DNA of 64,000 nt from positions 36,368,345 through 36,432,344 of the forward strand of contig LS997562.1 in the NCBI GenBank assembly GCA_000469685.2. The letters run 5' to 3'. The position numbers and the translations under genes are program-made. This document shows, one piece after another, positions 1 to 12,000 of the stretch. The notes under the pieces were generated by a model that was given only the letters and a program-made list of their open reading frames with translations, was not told where the DNA came from and ran no database searches. Numbering within the stretch: the first letter of the stretch is position 1; each line of letters starts with the position of its first letter. Source of the stretch: Haemonchus contortus (lineage: Eukaryota > Nematoda > Chromadorea > Rhabditida > Trichostrongylidae).

Positions 1-289
1 GATATCTCTTCAAAGAAAAGGGTCCATCAATAACGACATCTGATAATTTTGTTATCATGACTCGACACATTTGTTAGAACCGCCCAAGGCTGTGGTTGCT
101 TAATTGTTTGGTCTTTGATGGGTATCTACTTTTAAGGACGTGAGCTGAAAATCGAGACTCCTACTTAAAGGCGTAAGCACACTACTGTGAATACCACTGC
201 CCTGTTATTCCTGTGTCAAACTTGTGCAGAGGAAAATATTATTTATTTCGAAAGAGTGATGAGTTAGCCGATTACTACAACTTTGTCAA

Positions 290-331
290 AGGAGGGAAGC
301 CCGGCGTTAGCCGGGCGAACCGACTGGTATC
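290..331. repeat. 42-bp GC-rich hairpin motif shared with 26.26 kb
   Basis: A short segment containing the perfect stem CCCGGC-GTTA-GCCGGG. It recurs in inverted orientation at about 26262-26302 with only a few differences. The sequence around the two copies is not alike, so this looks like the conserved end of a dispersed repeat. Nothing else could be identified between 1 and 700; no exon upstream of 701 could be confirmed there. Confidence 0.5.
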
Positions 332-700
332 TAATAAGAGGCCTATCTTATGCTTACATCATTAGCCTGAATTCATTGAATTCCTTCTCCAAGAACAAAC
401 ATAGACAAACGGCACTAGCTAGCTCTGTCGATTGTGAGCTTCAGTAAGAGCAAAAATCCCAAGCAGTCGAATAGGTTACATTATGTGGTCGAGACGCGAA
501 ATTTTCGCGCGCGGCGGGCAGAAGGTGGCCGGGGGCAGCCATTGTTCAGCGGTTCAGACTGTCGCGGACACGTCTTGTGAAACATTGTTTTCAGGCTCGA
601 TCTAAGCCGCGTACTGACCTAATAGCACACCTACTGGTCGATCAAAGTAGTTTCCATTATTGATGCGCAATTTTTTTGACACGTCTGTTACTTATTACAG

Positions 701-3700
701 AGATATAGGGAATTTGTCTACAAGAGATACAATCACGATCACCCCTGAGGAAGCGAAAAGGGCAGTAGAGATATTTGCGACAAGCACCGGAAGCGATGAA
801 GATGGTGAGCTTCGATAGTCTATTTCTCCTTATTTTACTACGCCTTTGCTTTTACCCCTTTTTCGTCTTTCTACCACGAAGAATTGAAACCGAGGCATTT
901 TTCAGTAGCGGACCAATTGATGTTTTATCGACTGACTTACGATAAGGTGACGCATCGTGGTCTAACGTTGGTTATACCAAAGCGAAGACATTCAAAAACT
1001 CTCTCGTTTCTGACCGCATTCATCATAAAAGTTGTCTATGGTAGGTTACAGAACTAATGAATTTTCGCTTCTCAATAGCGAAAAAAGCTGCTTCGAAGTT
1101 AGAACACATGCCACTTGGAGATAGAGATCTAGACAGTTTGACCACTAAGAAAAGCCCAAAAAATAATAGTTTTGTTCATTAATTTGCCCGTCCTCACCTC
1201 TCAAACCCTGCTTATCAGGACGTAAATAGATTGCCAACTAGTGGTGTCTTTTCAATTTCGTCACGGAACTACTTGTATTCTTGAAAAAGTGAGCCCTCAG
1301 GGATTCTTTGAAAAATAAGCCTTCAGAGAGTATAGCTAAGTTGGCACTCGAATATTTGGGGCCGACGACAATTTTCCACCGGGTTTTGTTTGGGAGGGCG
1401 TTGCTACGTTAATACAGCGTAGCTTGTGCTCTAGGGGAATGGCTTATGCGTTAAGCAGGACTACTGGGGCCTCTCCTGACCCAAAAATGCCATTGTTGAT
1501 AATAAAAGTAGATGGTCTTCCAATAATGGCTGCTGGTCATTGACGGTGTATTCTTGCAGAGGCCTTCATGAAGGCACAACCCAATCTAGCAGAGTTATCG
1601 CTTCAAGTCATGTCAGTAAATGCACAAATGATAGCGATGCAGCTTATTAGAGGAACTCGAGAATGGACTGGCAAAACCGAGGTGATGCTTTGATTGTTGA
1701 TAAATATAAGAGAGTACCCACATCTTTCTCGAGTAAAATAGAATCGCAGGTTGATCCAGTTTTTATACGCTCTGCATTTTTTTCCTATTCTAAAGGCATT
1801 AGAATATATTTGGTTTATGCAAAGGTCCGATCACTAGTTCAAACTACGAGTTAAAGGCACAGTTTACGACAAATTTTGGGGTAAGTCGCGAGGCTATGAG
1901 GCTTCGAAAAAGAAGTAAAATTAGAAGTTGGACGAGAATGTTACGAAAAAGCTGCATGGAAGGGGTGTTTGGATGAGTTGTTCGAACGTGCGCGCTATTG
2001 CATGCAGGTAGTTGCAGTAATCTGTCTGCGTGTAAGGTGTGGGTCCCGGAGCGAATGGTGCAACCTTTACAGCTTTTACAACGCCTAAGAATTCGCTCGT
2101 CTTGAATGTGTACGTCTAATAAGCTGGTTTTGGAGGTCCTTACTACGCCCTATCTTGACTGTTTTTGGACCTGCCAGCGTATCTTCGACTATTCTTGAGG
2201 GTCACAGTTCATCCAATGCAGAAATCTCAGGAACCATTTTCAACATGAATTGTGCCTTTAACTGCTTTGTGGTCAAACTCGCCCAATATGGTTTTCGACA
2301 TTATAGCACAAGGATTACAATCTGTCTGGTTGTGGAATAATGTGAATCAGGTTTCCAGACCGCTAACTTAAATGTTGTCGAACAAACTTGTCTTTAAGGC
2401 TCCAACGGATAGACAGGAATACGTAGCGCTCAAAAGTATTCGGCCAAGCAGTTTTTCGGCCGTAACTTTTTTCTCAGTTGAGCAAATCGCGTGAAATTTT
2501 GATATGTTTTATTGAAGCATATTTCACACTATCCAACTATTTGACTGCAAGCAGCAATATCTGCAAGTCCACATAATTAAGGGGAAGACGTTTCTAGACT
2601 ACGCTGAAAGCAAGTTTGTGAAGTCTGCAGTTATTCGCACCTTATGTGCGTTTTCTCCTCTGCTGTGTTCGACATTAGCACTCGTACGCTTCAGACATGG
2701 CAAAAATAAAAGAAATCTTAGAAGTTCCAGTATCCCTATTTCCAGTTGGTTTTGATTTCAAGCTCTTTGGGATACTTGGAACATGAACAGATTGAGGGTT
2801 AATAGTGGTAAATATTCACACTACATCAATGCTACAAATATTGAAGTTTCGCATGATTAGATCAAGAAGGAAAGGAGTTACGACTGAAATTACGACCGAC
2901 GAAGCATTTGGCATTTGGCTTTTGAGCGCTACTGTATATGCAAAGTCAGCCCAAATGATACGACTTATTTGAAAGTCTAAACAAAAAGAAATGTTAAGGG
3001 TCATTCACTCATGAATATGTGGAAGGATGCTGTTGATCAAATCATCAAACAAACTTATAATCCATCTAGGCAAGATGTCTTTCGGGTAAGCTACATATTT
3101 GGAAATTCCTTGGTGACATCAGACCAAGACTTTCTGCTGAGATTGGATCTCGCCTAATGCAAAGTTGAGAGTCTTGGTAATGTTCATACTAAAAGGCAAG
3201 AGGGGCCGTTTCTGGAATATGTGGTTTGTAGTATCGGTTGCCTCTGTTGCCAGATACTGCCAGTTTGGCTTCGCCGTTCTCGCTGACTCATTCTCAAGCA
3301 TCCTCTTTGTGAGTACTTGACAACCGTGCCACTCCAAAATCACCCAGTGATTGCTTTGAAAGCATGTTGTCCAGGTGGAAAAGCAAGGCATTACTATACA
3401 ATACAAGACGATTCCTCAGAATTTTGGCAGAACAATCAGTGAGGTAGATCTCACCCGTTCGACACCTACAGCCCAAAAATGTTATAGTCTCCATCAGTTG
3501 CCGCTAAAACATTTCAATGCTATTGGGTTTAGTTTTCTTCTACTTTTAGAACGGTACTGATCGTGTATCGCCATTAATGGTTTGGTCAAGAACTAGATTG
3601 GGTGAACTTTTCACTCTCATGGAACTAGGCTTGCCTCAAACGTAAGTAAAAAATGAAACATTGCTTTTTTGGTTCGACTGTACAAAATGGACGAAGAGAT

Positions 3701-6700
3701 AGACTGCGCTGGAACGAATCTCTTTGAAATGCTCAGTAGATCAACCACCTAAAGTTCTAAACAACTTCTCCCGCCCCTCCCCCTCCCCTCCCCTATCCAG
3801 GATCAGAATTTGCAAGTCAGGCAGGTAGGTAGGTACTAGGTACTAGGTACTAGGAAGAAGCTCGAGGCGCTCAGGGATGGGATGAATGGTGTACTAACAA
3901 AAAGTCTGAAATGGTGCTCTATAAGTTGGGTTAGGGTGCTTTCCTTCACAATAGTACATGGAGAAGTGTCCTAATAAGAGACTTCGAGCTTTTGATGCGC
4001 AATTCCCACACCGTTTTTTGCTATAAAGACATTCATGTTGCTTCTCCGAAAGTAGTGTTCTTCGGAGAACCATTCTGATTAGAATTGTCTTGCAGGCGCA
4101 GTTCGCGATAATTTTGAGGTACCCCTTTTTATTCAAAAAGCGGAAGTACAGGGTGGAAATAGTTCATCGGTGCTGAAGAAAGCGAGAAAATCCGCTGATT
4201 TCGAGAAAAATATGGCTCCTCCAAAGTAGAGAAAAAAGGGGTTGGACGAGATTGCCATGACGGAATTAAGATGGAAGGGGTATTCGGACCAGTTTTCAGT
4301 TTTGCAATTGTGCAAAGAGCTGACTACATCAAGCCAGAACTGTACAAGACTGCCTTTCACTGGCGCTATGGGTCATGACAAGTTGCTAAAGCCTCCTGCA
4401 TGGGTTGCCTTGTGAATGGTGTAGCTTCAGCAAGGCCGGTAAAACTAGTGCGATAATACACAGGAGGGTCCGGTTTCGTCTCCCCGAACACTGCGTCACG
4501 CTCGCCGCACCCTGCGGCGTATCGCAGGATTGCTTTGGAAAATCAGAGTGCGCAATTTATGAGTTAGGGAGTCCTTCAATTGTTTGAATTCGCTGGCCTC
4601 TCCTTTCAATTCCAATGCGGTCTTGATCGTCAATAATATCATTCTAAACAACCAAGTCTATTAAACATAAAAGCGAAAAGAAACAGAAAAAAACAATCAA
4701 AATGAATTAAAGAAGAAAGGCAGTCAACGAAAAAATTTGCGTCCTATCGATTGGGAAATGAGGGGTGGAATGAGTACGGTAATTGTAGTTGAAGCCGCGT
4801 GACAACTCAAGATTTGCCGCATGCCGCAAAGCGAAAGTGGGAAATCGGGGAGAAGTTCCGTCACCCATACTAATCACATCCACACGAGACTCAAAAAAGA
4901 TTGACATTGTCAAGGCCTGGATTAGTCTTACAGACAAACCCCTGTAAATTTGAATGCCGAGTGTTGACATGGGTATAAAATTAATGTTCATATCCGTGCA
5001 CGAAGTTGAGGCCGTCAGCAGGTTTTTTCGTCCGAGCATAGTTCTTGAATACTTCAAAGGAACCCTAGAACGGTCTAAGGAAAGGCCGGTGAAAATGTAA
5101 TTGGGGTGGCCACCTATCCGAAGGTCAGTATAGCAATAAATGAACTCAGTCTAACGTGTTGGACCATGTTATGTCAGCACTGTATCGGATGCGTAGAGAA
5201 CGATGGGAACCGACCACCTTAGCTCTTTTATGCGATTTCAGCTAAGGAAATTCAGTTTCCCAAATAAACCTAGGTAGGGTAGGAGCACCTGGGTGGCTGG
5301 GATGATTACCTCCTGCAGAAAAAGAAAGAAAGAAAACTTGCCCACCGCGGTGCTCCTTCCCTACGAAAGCCCTTATTTAATAACTGGCATGTCCGTGATA
5401 TAACACGGCATAACGCGTTTCATTAAGTTCATTTTTTGATATACCGACATTATGATAGGTGGCCCCCCCCCCAACTACATTTTCACCGAAAGGCCTAATA
5501 GACAGTGAGCAAGGCGATACTATGTGCTATGAGTCCTATCGAAGAGCTCTCTAATCTCATTCCATCTGTGTTGAACGATTCAATTAAACCATATTAACAA
5601 TAGATTACTATGAACATCCGAATGAAATTGTGCGCATAAAATTCCTTCTTGATTGAACTTTCTATTTCCCACTCAGTACATAAGTGGGACAAGCTTGAAT
5701 TTCTTCAGTTTCGACCCCAACGATGACAGCGGCAAGCGTGTGAACTGTGCTCCATTTGTTCACATAAGCGGTGATAAGTCAGTGGAATACTGTTCAGCCG
5801 CAGGTATCGTCATTGTGGAATCGCGTCCTGGTTACAGTACGGTAAGAACTTTTTACATCTTTTGAAACCATTTTACCTCAATAATGTGATGCTCGGAGCT
5901 TCTGTGGGATGGATGGGGTTATATGCCGGTTTACGCCCACTAAATACCGGTAGGAAAATCGCGCAAAGACCCTTCATGACTACTACGTTGATGATAAACG
6001 ACCTGTGACTGGAAGAACCGATCCCGTACTGTAGCCCTGATGTCCTAGCATGTGACAACCCATACCAACAAGATTTAAGGCACCACAATTGTTTCAAGGC
6101 TGAAATAGACTTGAAAACGCCGCGATTCATCTTTGAGACAATAGGGTCGCCCCGCACACGAATCCCGCGATTTAATACAGTTAAGATTCACATATGTTGT
6201 TGTGAGCAGACAGTGAGTACACCCCAATGAGATTTCTGAAGGGAAACCACTTTTTATGAGTTTCAAAAATCCTGTTTTGATAATTTTTGTTCGTATACAA
6301 CTTAGCTGCATACATGTTTCCTGCACTTTCAATGTTCAGCATTTCCATTTATTTCTCAACGTATTCAATTAGTGCAAAGTGATAATCTAAGTTTGGCCTC
6401 ACTTTGCCGCTAAATGAGTCGCGCGCCACGTGCATGGCGTGACCTCATGGCCTCGGACGATAGAATCTTACGCCCCCCATGTAGTTTGGACCATGTCGTG
6501 CTAATACGAATCGTAGATGACTGAATTGGTAATCTATGCGAACCTTTTGTGGTTCCTTCCTTTTTTAGATGGGAAGATATAAGACAGAACCACCTTTTTA
6601 GTAATCGCCAGTCCGTTTCCTTGGCTCCGAGGCAGTGATGCCTCCATCTAATGAGTTACATGCGAACTTTCCTCAAATGCCCTATGAGCTCAGAAGTTCT

Positions 6701-8410
6701 AAGCTAGCTTATTTGACGATATCAGCGATCTCCGTCGTATTCTTTACACGAAGACCTTTTGATTACAGCCGGTGATGGCAGCAGCCGCAAGTGGAACAGA
6801 GCGGACGGTTGAGGGAGTAGCAAACGCTATTCTCAGAGTACTACTACTAAAAAATCAAGCTGGTGAAGCTGTTAATCCAGAAAAAGTCTATCTTAATCCC
6901 GCAGATGGTATGGTGTATTGTGAAGAACTTGTGAGTTTATACTTTCCACTCACCCTTAGAGAGAACCTAGCCTACATTGAACACATTTTGAGTAGTTATT
7001 GGAAGAAGAAAGATAAAAACAGCAGTGAATCACGAAAGAAATCTTATTACATGTAGGAATTATCGCAAACTACTACAGCACATAAACTTGGAAGGGTCCC
7101 GTTCTAGCGTAGCCCAGCCTACATATGGTGGATGCTTTTTACAGCAGAGATACTCACACCAAAACGTGGAGGTCATCACTGAAGTTTTTTAGAACAGAGG
7201 GAGACGGTAGTACGGGCTAGAAGAATTCGGAAGTGGTTGGTGGAAGGTTCAAGTACAGAAAGCTTACAAAGTCTATGAAATTTGCGCTATAAATTCGGTT
7301 GGGTCTACGGCAGCTTCAGGAGTGATCAGAAAAAATCGAAGAACCATTTCAAAAATTTTCATCCCCGGATTTTGATCAATAGGTCATACAGTTACAGAAA
7401 TTAAAATTTTCTACAGTCTTCCGATATCGATCGGAATCATCGATTTATTCTCACGAGGGTGGTAGAGTTTGATAGCTAAATTAGTGTTTTCTACCACTGG
7501 CAAGGGTACGTACACAGCAATATTGTAAGTAAGTAAAGGTATTCGAAGTGTTGTTTATCGTTATCCTAGAGAATGGCCTTAGCGGTAGGCTGGAAAAATT
7601 GTTTTGTCCTTTTTTGTAAGATGAACAAAGATGCGATCGATCGCAATCTCCAAATTGAAAGTGTTTCAGGCCATTAAAAATTAACAATTACCCTCAGAAG
7701 GGAGAAGTCTCTTAAAACCATTGGGGTACAAAAATTGCCCCTAACCATAACGAATAAATCTAATCAATATTGATTTGCTTTCATATATTTTAGTTGAATG
7801 CATTCTTCATGGACCAATTTGACTTCAAATGTCATCGTAAGCAAGTAATCAAACCGGATCGTTCAGTGATGATTGCTGAAAGATTTCTTTCATCTAGAAA
7901 TATGACCTTTGCTATGACCCAAACATATGGCGAATATAATTATGCTGTAGGTTACTAAGATGATAGACAAATGTTGTTTGCTTACTTAATTTTAATCCGT
8001 AACCTAAATAGAAAACAATGTTAGCAATCAAAAATTTGCTAAGTTAGTGCCATTAGTTAGAAGTTTGCAGTGCAGTCATCTGGAGCAGTTTCCACGGCAA
8101 TTGAAACAGGCTTCACTACTCGAAATAAGTAGGGGGTGTAGTGCTCCTCATTATGGAGTATTACGTACAAATGAATGGTGCAAGAAATGGTTTTTAACCA
8201 ACCCCGCCTCCCCACTATAACTCCACCTATACTGTCGAGAGTTTGTCTAGCGACTCTAACGATCGTGGGTATAACTAATTGGACATGTAGGGAAGCTTTT
8301 TTCATTACTCTGCAATCCTGGCTGTACCGCCAAGCAGCAATTATTTAGGTTTAGAAATGTCTGATGGTAGAAATGGGAACGATCCACCGTCTTTGGTCAA
8401 GCCCGACTAA
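701..8410 (+). CDS. Unrecognised spliced gene, 3' part (5' end not found)
   Basis: I do not recognise this protein. Exons read from splice sites: 701-804, 1560-1681, 2999-3085, 3550-3641, 4431-4518, 5677-5841, 6769-6930, 7794-7836 and 8349-8410 (stop TAA). Codon phase agrees at every junction, which is strong evidence that this is a real gene rather than chance ORFs. The encoded segment is about 305 residues, soluble-looking, with no clear membrane span. It contains an acidic patch (SDEDE), a Cys/His-containing middle part and an Ala-rich stretch (AAAASG) near exon 7. The first visible exon starts inside a codon, so at least one upstream exon is missing; it may lie before the window. Exons between 5842 and 6768 could also have been missed. 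Introns host at least three transposon-like inserts. Convergent with the epoxide hydrolase homologue downstream. Confidence 0.6.
1851..2261. mobile_element. TTAA-flanked MITE, copy 1
   Basis: 411-bp insert in an intron of the first gene. Both ends carry the inverted repeat TTAAAGGCACAGTT (right end as TGTGCCTTTAA), with TTAA at each edge. TTAA target duplication is the hallmark of piggyBac-type elements; the element has no transposase ORF, so it is non-autonomous. It shares internal motifs (TGGACGAGAATG, GTGTGGGTCC) with the copies at 18.8 and 19.6 kb. Confidence 0.75.
3765..3855. repeat. Low-complexity C-rich tract and GGTACTA short tandem repeat
   Basis: A pyrimidine-rich CCCCTCCCCT tract at about 3771-3797 is followed by GGTA/GGTACTA tandem units at about 3825-3855. 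It lies in an intron of the first gene and has no coding content. Confidence 0.7.
4092..4358. mobile_element. Degenerate copy of the TTAA MITE family
   Basis: The left end (AGGCGCAGTTCGCGATAA) matches the terminal repeat of the 19.6-kb copy, and the right end at about 4344-4358 is a worn version of TGTGCCTTTAA. The internal motif TTGGACGAGA is shared. The flanking TTAA sites are mutated. Located in an intron of the first gene. Confidence 0.5.
5083..5496. mobile_element. MITE with long (~95-bp) terminal inverted repeats, second family
   Basis: The left arm from about 5083 (GGTGAAAATGTAATTGGGG then GGCCACCTATC) pairs with the right arm ending near 5496. The right arm carries a run of about 12 Cs where the left arm has fewer Gs. 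Similarity between arms continues for roughly 95 bp with several mismatches. There is no ORF of note. A TAA flank on each side is possible but not certain. It lies in an intron of the first gene. Confidence 0.7.
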
Positions 8411-8608
8411 TTTGCACCGATCATTCAACTAAAAAATTCTTTTTTTTGTGTCCTTGCCGTGGAAGCTGCCCCCGCAAATATTACTGCGGAACAATGGCCT
8501 GATACTGTGCGCCTGATCCCGTTAGCGATGACACTAGTTATCGTTCCCTCTGATCGTTTAGTGTTTGTTCTTCTTTGTATAGTTATTTTAGACTAATACT
8601 GTTTAGTC

Positions 8609-8614
8609 AATAAA
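8609..8614 (+). promoter_or_regulatory. Polyadenylation signal AATAAA
   Basis: A canonical AATAAA lies about 200 bases after the stop codon at 8408-8410. This fits a 3' UTR of ordinary length and supports 8349-8410 as the last exon of the first gene. Confidence 0.6.
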
Positions 8615-9074
8615 CATCTAAATACGTAAATTATGTTCAAACACTACAAACTTAGCCGAATCCAAGACGACATTGATACTGTGAAGACAACGGCCTTCAA
8701 AATCCAAACACTGCTGTCTTGCCCTGGCTTATATGGGAAGACGGTGGGGAAGAGTAGCCGTTGCAGTTCACTTTTCCGGAGGTCGAGTTTTCAAACTTAC
8801 TATATGAAGAAGCCACAACGAATACCTTTTCGTACCTTATCGGTCTGCTTCGGACGACTGTCAGTACCGAATGAGACTTCTTGGGCCTCCCTTATACTTG
8901 TTATAAGGAAGATTACGTGAAAAAAAATTGTGAAATTTCACGTGGAAATCTGGCTTTGGCGCCGAATAGGAGCGTAAACTCCCCAAAACTGATGAGCCTT
9001 TCACCTACATGAAATTGTCTTAATACCGCAAATAATGTCGCTGTGTTCAGCTGGTCTTGATGTGAATTTCAAAT

Positions 9075-12000
9075 TTACATCATTACTCTTTCAACCAATC
9101 GGAAAACATCGGCAGCAAAATTTTGTGGCTCCTGTAAATGCAGAAAAGCTCCGCCTTTGGGCACTGTAGTAAAAGACGTGATGTTGAGGAAGCGATGACG
9201 AGCAATTGAGTTGGGTGTGCTCCATGGGACCGCAGGCGACTGTAGAATCCCGCATGGTACACGTATTTGTAACCTAAAGTATCAGAAAATAGGCCAAGCT
9301 TAAACTGGGAAAACCTTCCAACAAGTGTCGAAGCTAACAACCCCACCATATACTTGACAAAGTGGGTATAATGTCGAGGTTCAGCAAACCTCCGATGCAT
9401 TCAAACTAGAATGTCTGACATGCTTCCCCCTATTCATCTCTTTTTCTTCATTTTTACCCCAGCATTCACCAGGTTGAGTAAATTTCGATCTTAAGCGCAA
9501 AAAATTGTCATCTACTCACTGGAACGAAACGCTGAAACCCATAATAAAGGTAAGGTTAGAGCGGATCTATGTTAGTTTGAATCTACGGTATACCGAGACG
9601 AATGAAATTTGAGTACCTTTGCCTCGGCAGATCTTCGTTCAGGAACATGAGCATTATCCTCATGGCATGGGGAGTGGTTTCGGTCAGGTAGTAGAGATAC
9701 GATATGGTAGCGAGTTCATCTAACGTAAAGAGCCGATTCAGCAGCATCGACCGGTCTCGGGATGAAAACGACGACCAGACCGACATTAGGTATGTTGATG
9801 TGCCCAAAGGCGAAGAAGACAACGCGTCACCTGAAGTTATCACTGCGGTTCAGGATGGATAGTTCAGTATAAAGCTTGTACGGAAGGACACTGATGGATG
9901 AAGTCCATTTTCTGGTAGACTTTCAACCCTATTGTGAATGAAATTATTTTAACCCGATGATTGCCCTATATTGAGCCGATTTTTCTTAGAAGATGAATAA
10001 ATAAGTAATTAAACAGCTAACTATTAAATGAAACTCGAAGAGGTGTTGTAAACGCTGCCGAGTACTTGTGTTCCTTCGACATCTGTCCATGCGATTTCGC
10101 ATAGAATAAAGGAGATAGTGAAGATAATATAACCCATGAACGTACCTATTGAGTCAGGGGTTGGCACGAGATCATGCATCGTTTCCAGAAACTTCAGCGT
10201 TGCTGATAATTCGGTGTTGCCGATTCCAAGAATTCTTTGGAGCTGGTACTTCACGAAAACCTAAAGCACCGAATTCAAATATGATCTGCAATTTCGCCTT
10301 GTACATTATAGGCAACTCTAATCATCCCCCGCTACTTTTACAATTCGTAGAATGAGGCCCAGGCAAATCAAGGTTTTAATTTCCGCGCACTAGGAAACAG
10401 ATGAACAACTGTCTTGATGAGCCGTGACGAGAGCGTGACGAACCTGGCTCGTCATACACCATCTAACCCCTCTACGCACGGATGGGAGTCACTTCCTAGG
10501 CTCTTCTACGTTGAGTTCTTAAGCTCTCTCACACTTATAAGTTCAAGAGAAGTAAAAAAATACCTGTGGAGAGAAATCAGGGTGAATGATTGGATTGCTA
10601 AGATGCACTCCGCGAACACGAGTCGGATAGAATCCGGACATTACGGCAGCGATTTCCGTTCCAAGCACTGAAAAAAAAAGCATTGAGAGTAATTCAAATC
10701 GATGGTCAGCACATAACTTTTCAAAACGAACTCCAGTCTCACTTGGCGTGATAATCTCAACAGGCTCTATGAAGAATATCCAATACGGTTAAATCAGTAT
10801 CACTTTTACCCCCACACCTCATGAAATGCAGTTTCAACTATTCGAATTCGGGTTGGCGCCTACTTTGGTGCGAACCTTCTCCTTCCTTAGCAGTTTTTCC
10901 AAGTGTCGTGCCACTCCTGCTGCGTTGTGAACGCGCAGAGCTTTACCACATGTCACCTGAACCTTTTTAAGGTAACACTGTTCAGCTGAGTGAGGAAGGA
11001 GAGTTGTTCTTCCAGGCAGGAACAGGAAACAGCGAATTTCGAGACAGCTGCCAAGCAATCGCCTGCCTAATCCGGACTGCGGTTACATATCGAGTACGAA
11101 TGTCACGTGCCATTTGATGGGTTTTTGAAACTCATACATTTCAGCAAGAAAGGTGCATGCTTTTCTGCTATTCACTATCGTCCCTTTTTCATCTTACAAC
11201 GAATGAACAACTGATGACCAGTAGGGTCGCTGCATGCTCCATACAAGTTGAAGAAACTTTACAGTAGTTTAATAGTTTTTGATCAAGTTTTTAAAGTTTG
11301 AAAAGAATATACCCAAAACTTACACTCTGAGCCTTGAATGAAGTAGGATTTGACATTGAGCCGTTGCATTAGCTTGGCCATAATCCTCGCCATATCCGTT
11401 GTTGAAAATCCTGAATTACCAAAAGTGAAAGGAAAACTCAATTTGAGACGTTCACAAACAATCAACAGAACTAGTCGACGAATAAGTAACTAACAAGCCC
11501 ACTATATTGACTATGTTCCTGCTCACTAATTGTAAGCAGACAGAAAGCGATGTAAATTTCCCCTACGTAAAGTTATAACGAATCTTGAACGACACTTACT
11601 AAGCAAAGCCAAAGTACATACCAGTTTTGGAGGGTTTTCCGGAAAATATAAAGCCAGGTAAACTTGGAACGATCACTTCGAAAAGGAGCGGCCTTCTAAC
11701 ACCAAAATCAAATCCAAACCGAACAGGATTTGTAAGTATTGGGATAACCTGTAAAAGAATTTTCAATCATTTTATTTGTTTTCTATTGAAGTGCATTTAC
11801 CTTGAAGAAATCCCAATAGCTTCCAGGAAACCCGTGAAGCATCAGGAGAGGTACCGTGTCCTTGGTCGACTCTTTTGGCAACGAAATACGTAAGAAATGG
11901 ATAGGTAGGCCTTCGATCTCTGTCCTGCAGAAGAAGATTTCTCACTTCATAGTACTATGAGGAAGAAAGTGGTGCTAATAGCGCCTATTCATTACCCACA

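Noticed and set aside
8985..9030. Hammerhead ribozyme core (CTGATGAG)
   Set aside because: The matching CGAAA and stems are absent.
10834..11058. A - strand ORF considered as the active-site exon of the epoxide hydrolase
   Set aside because: Its frame does not fit; the exon at 10667-10564 gives the right phase and the family motif VRGVHL, so this stretch is intron.
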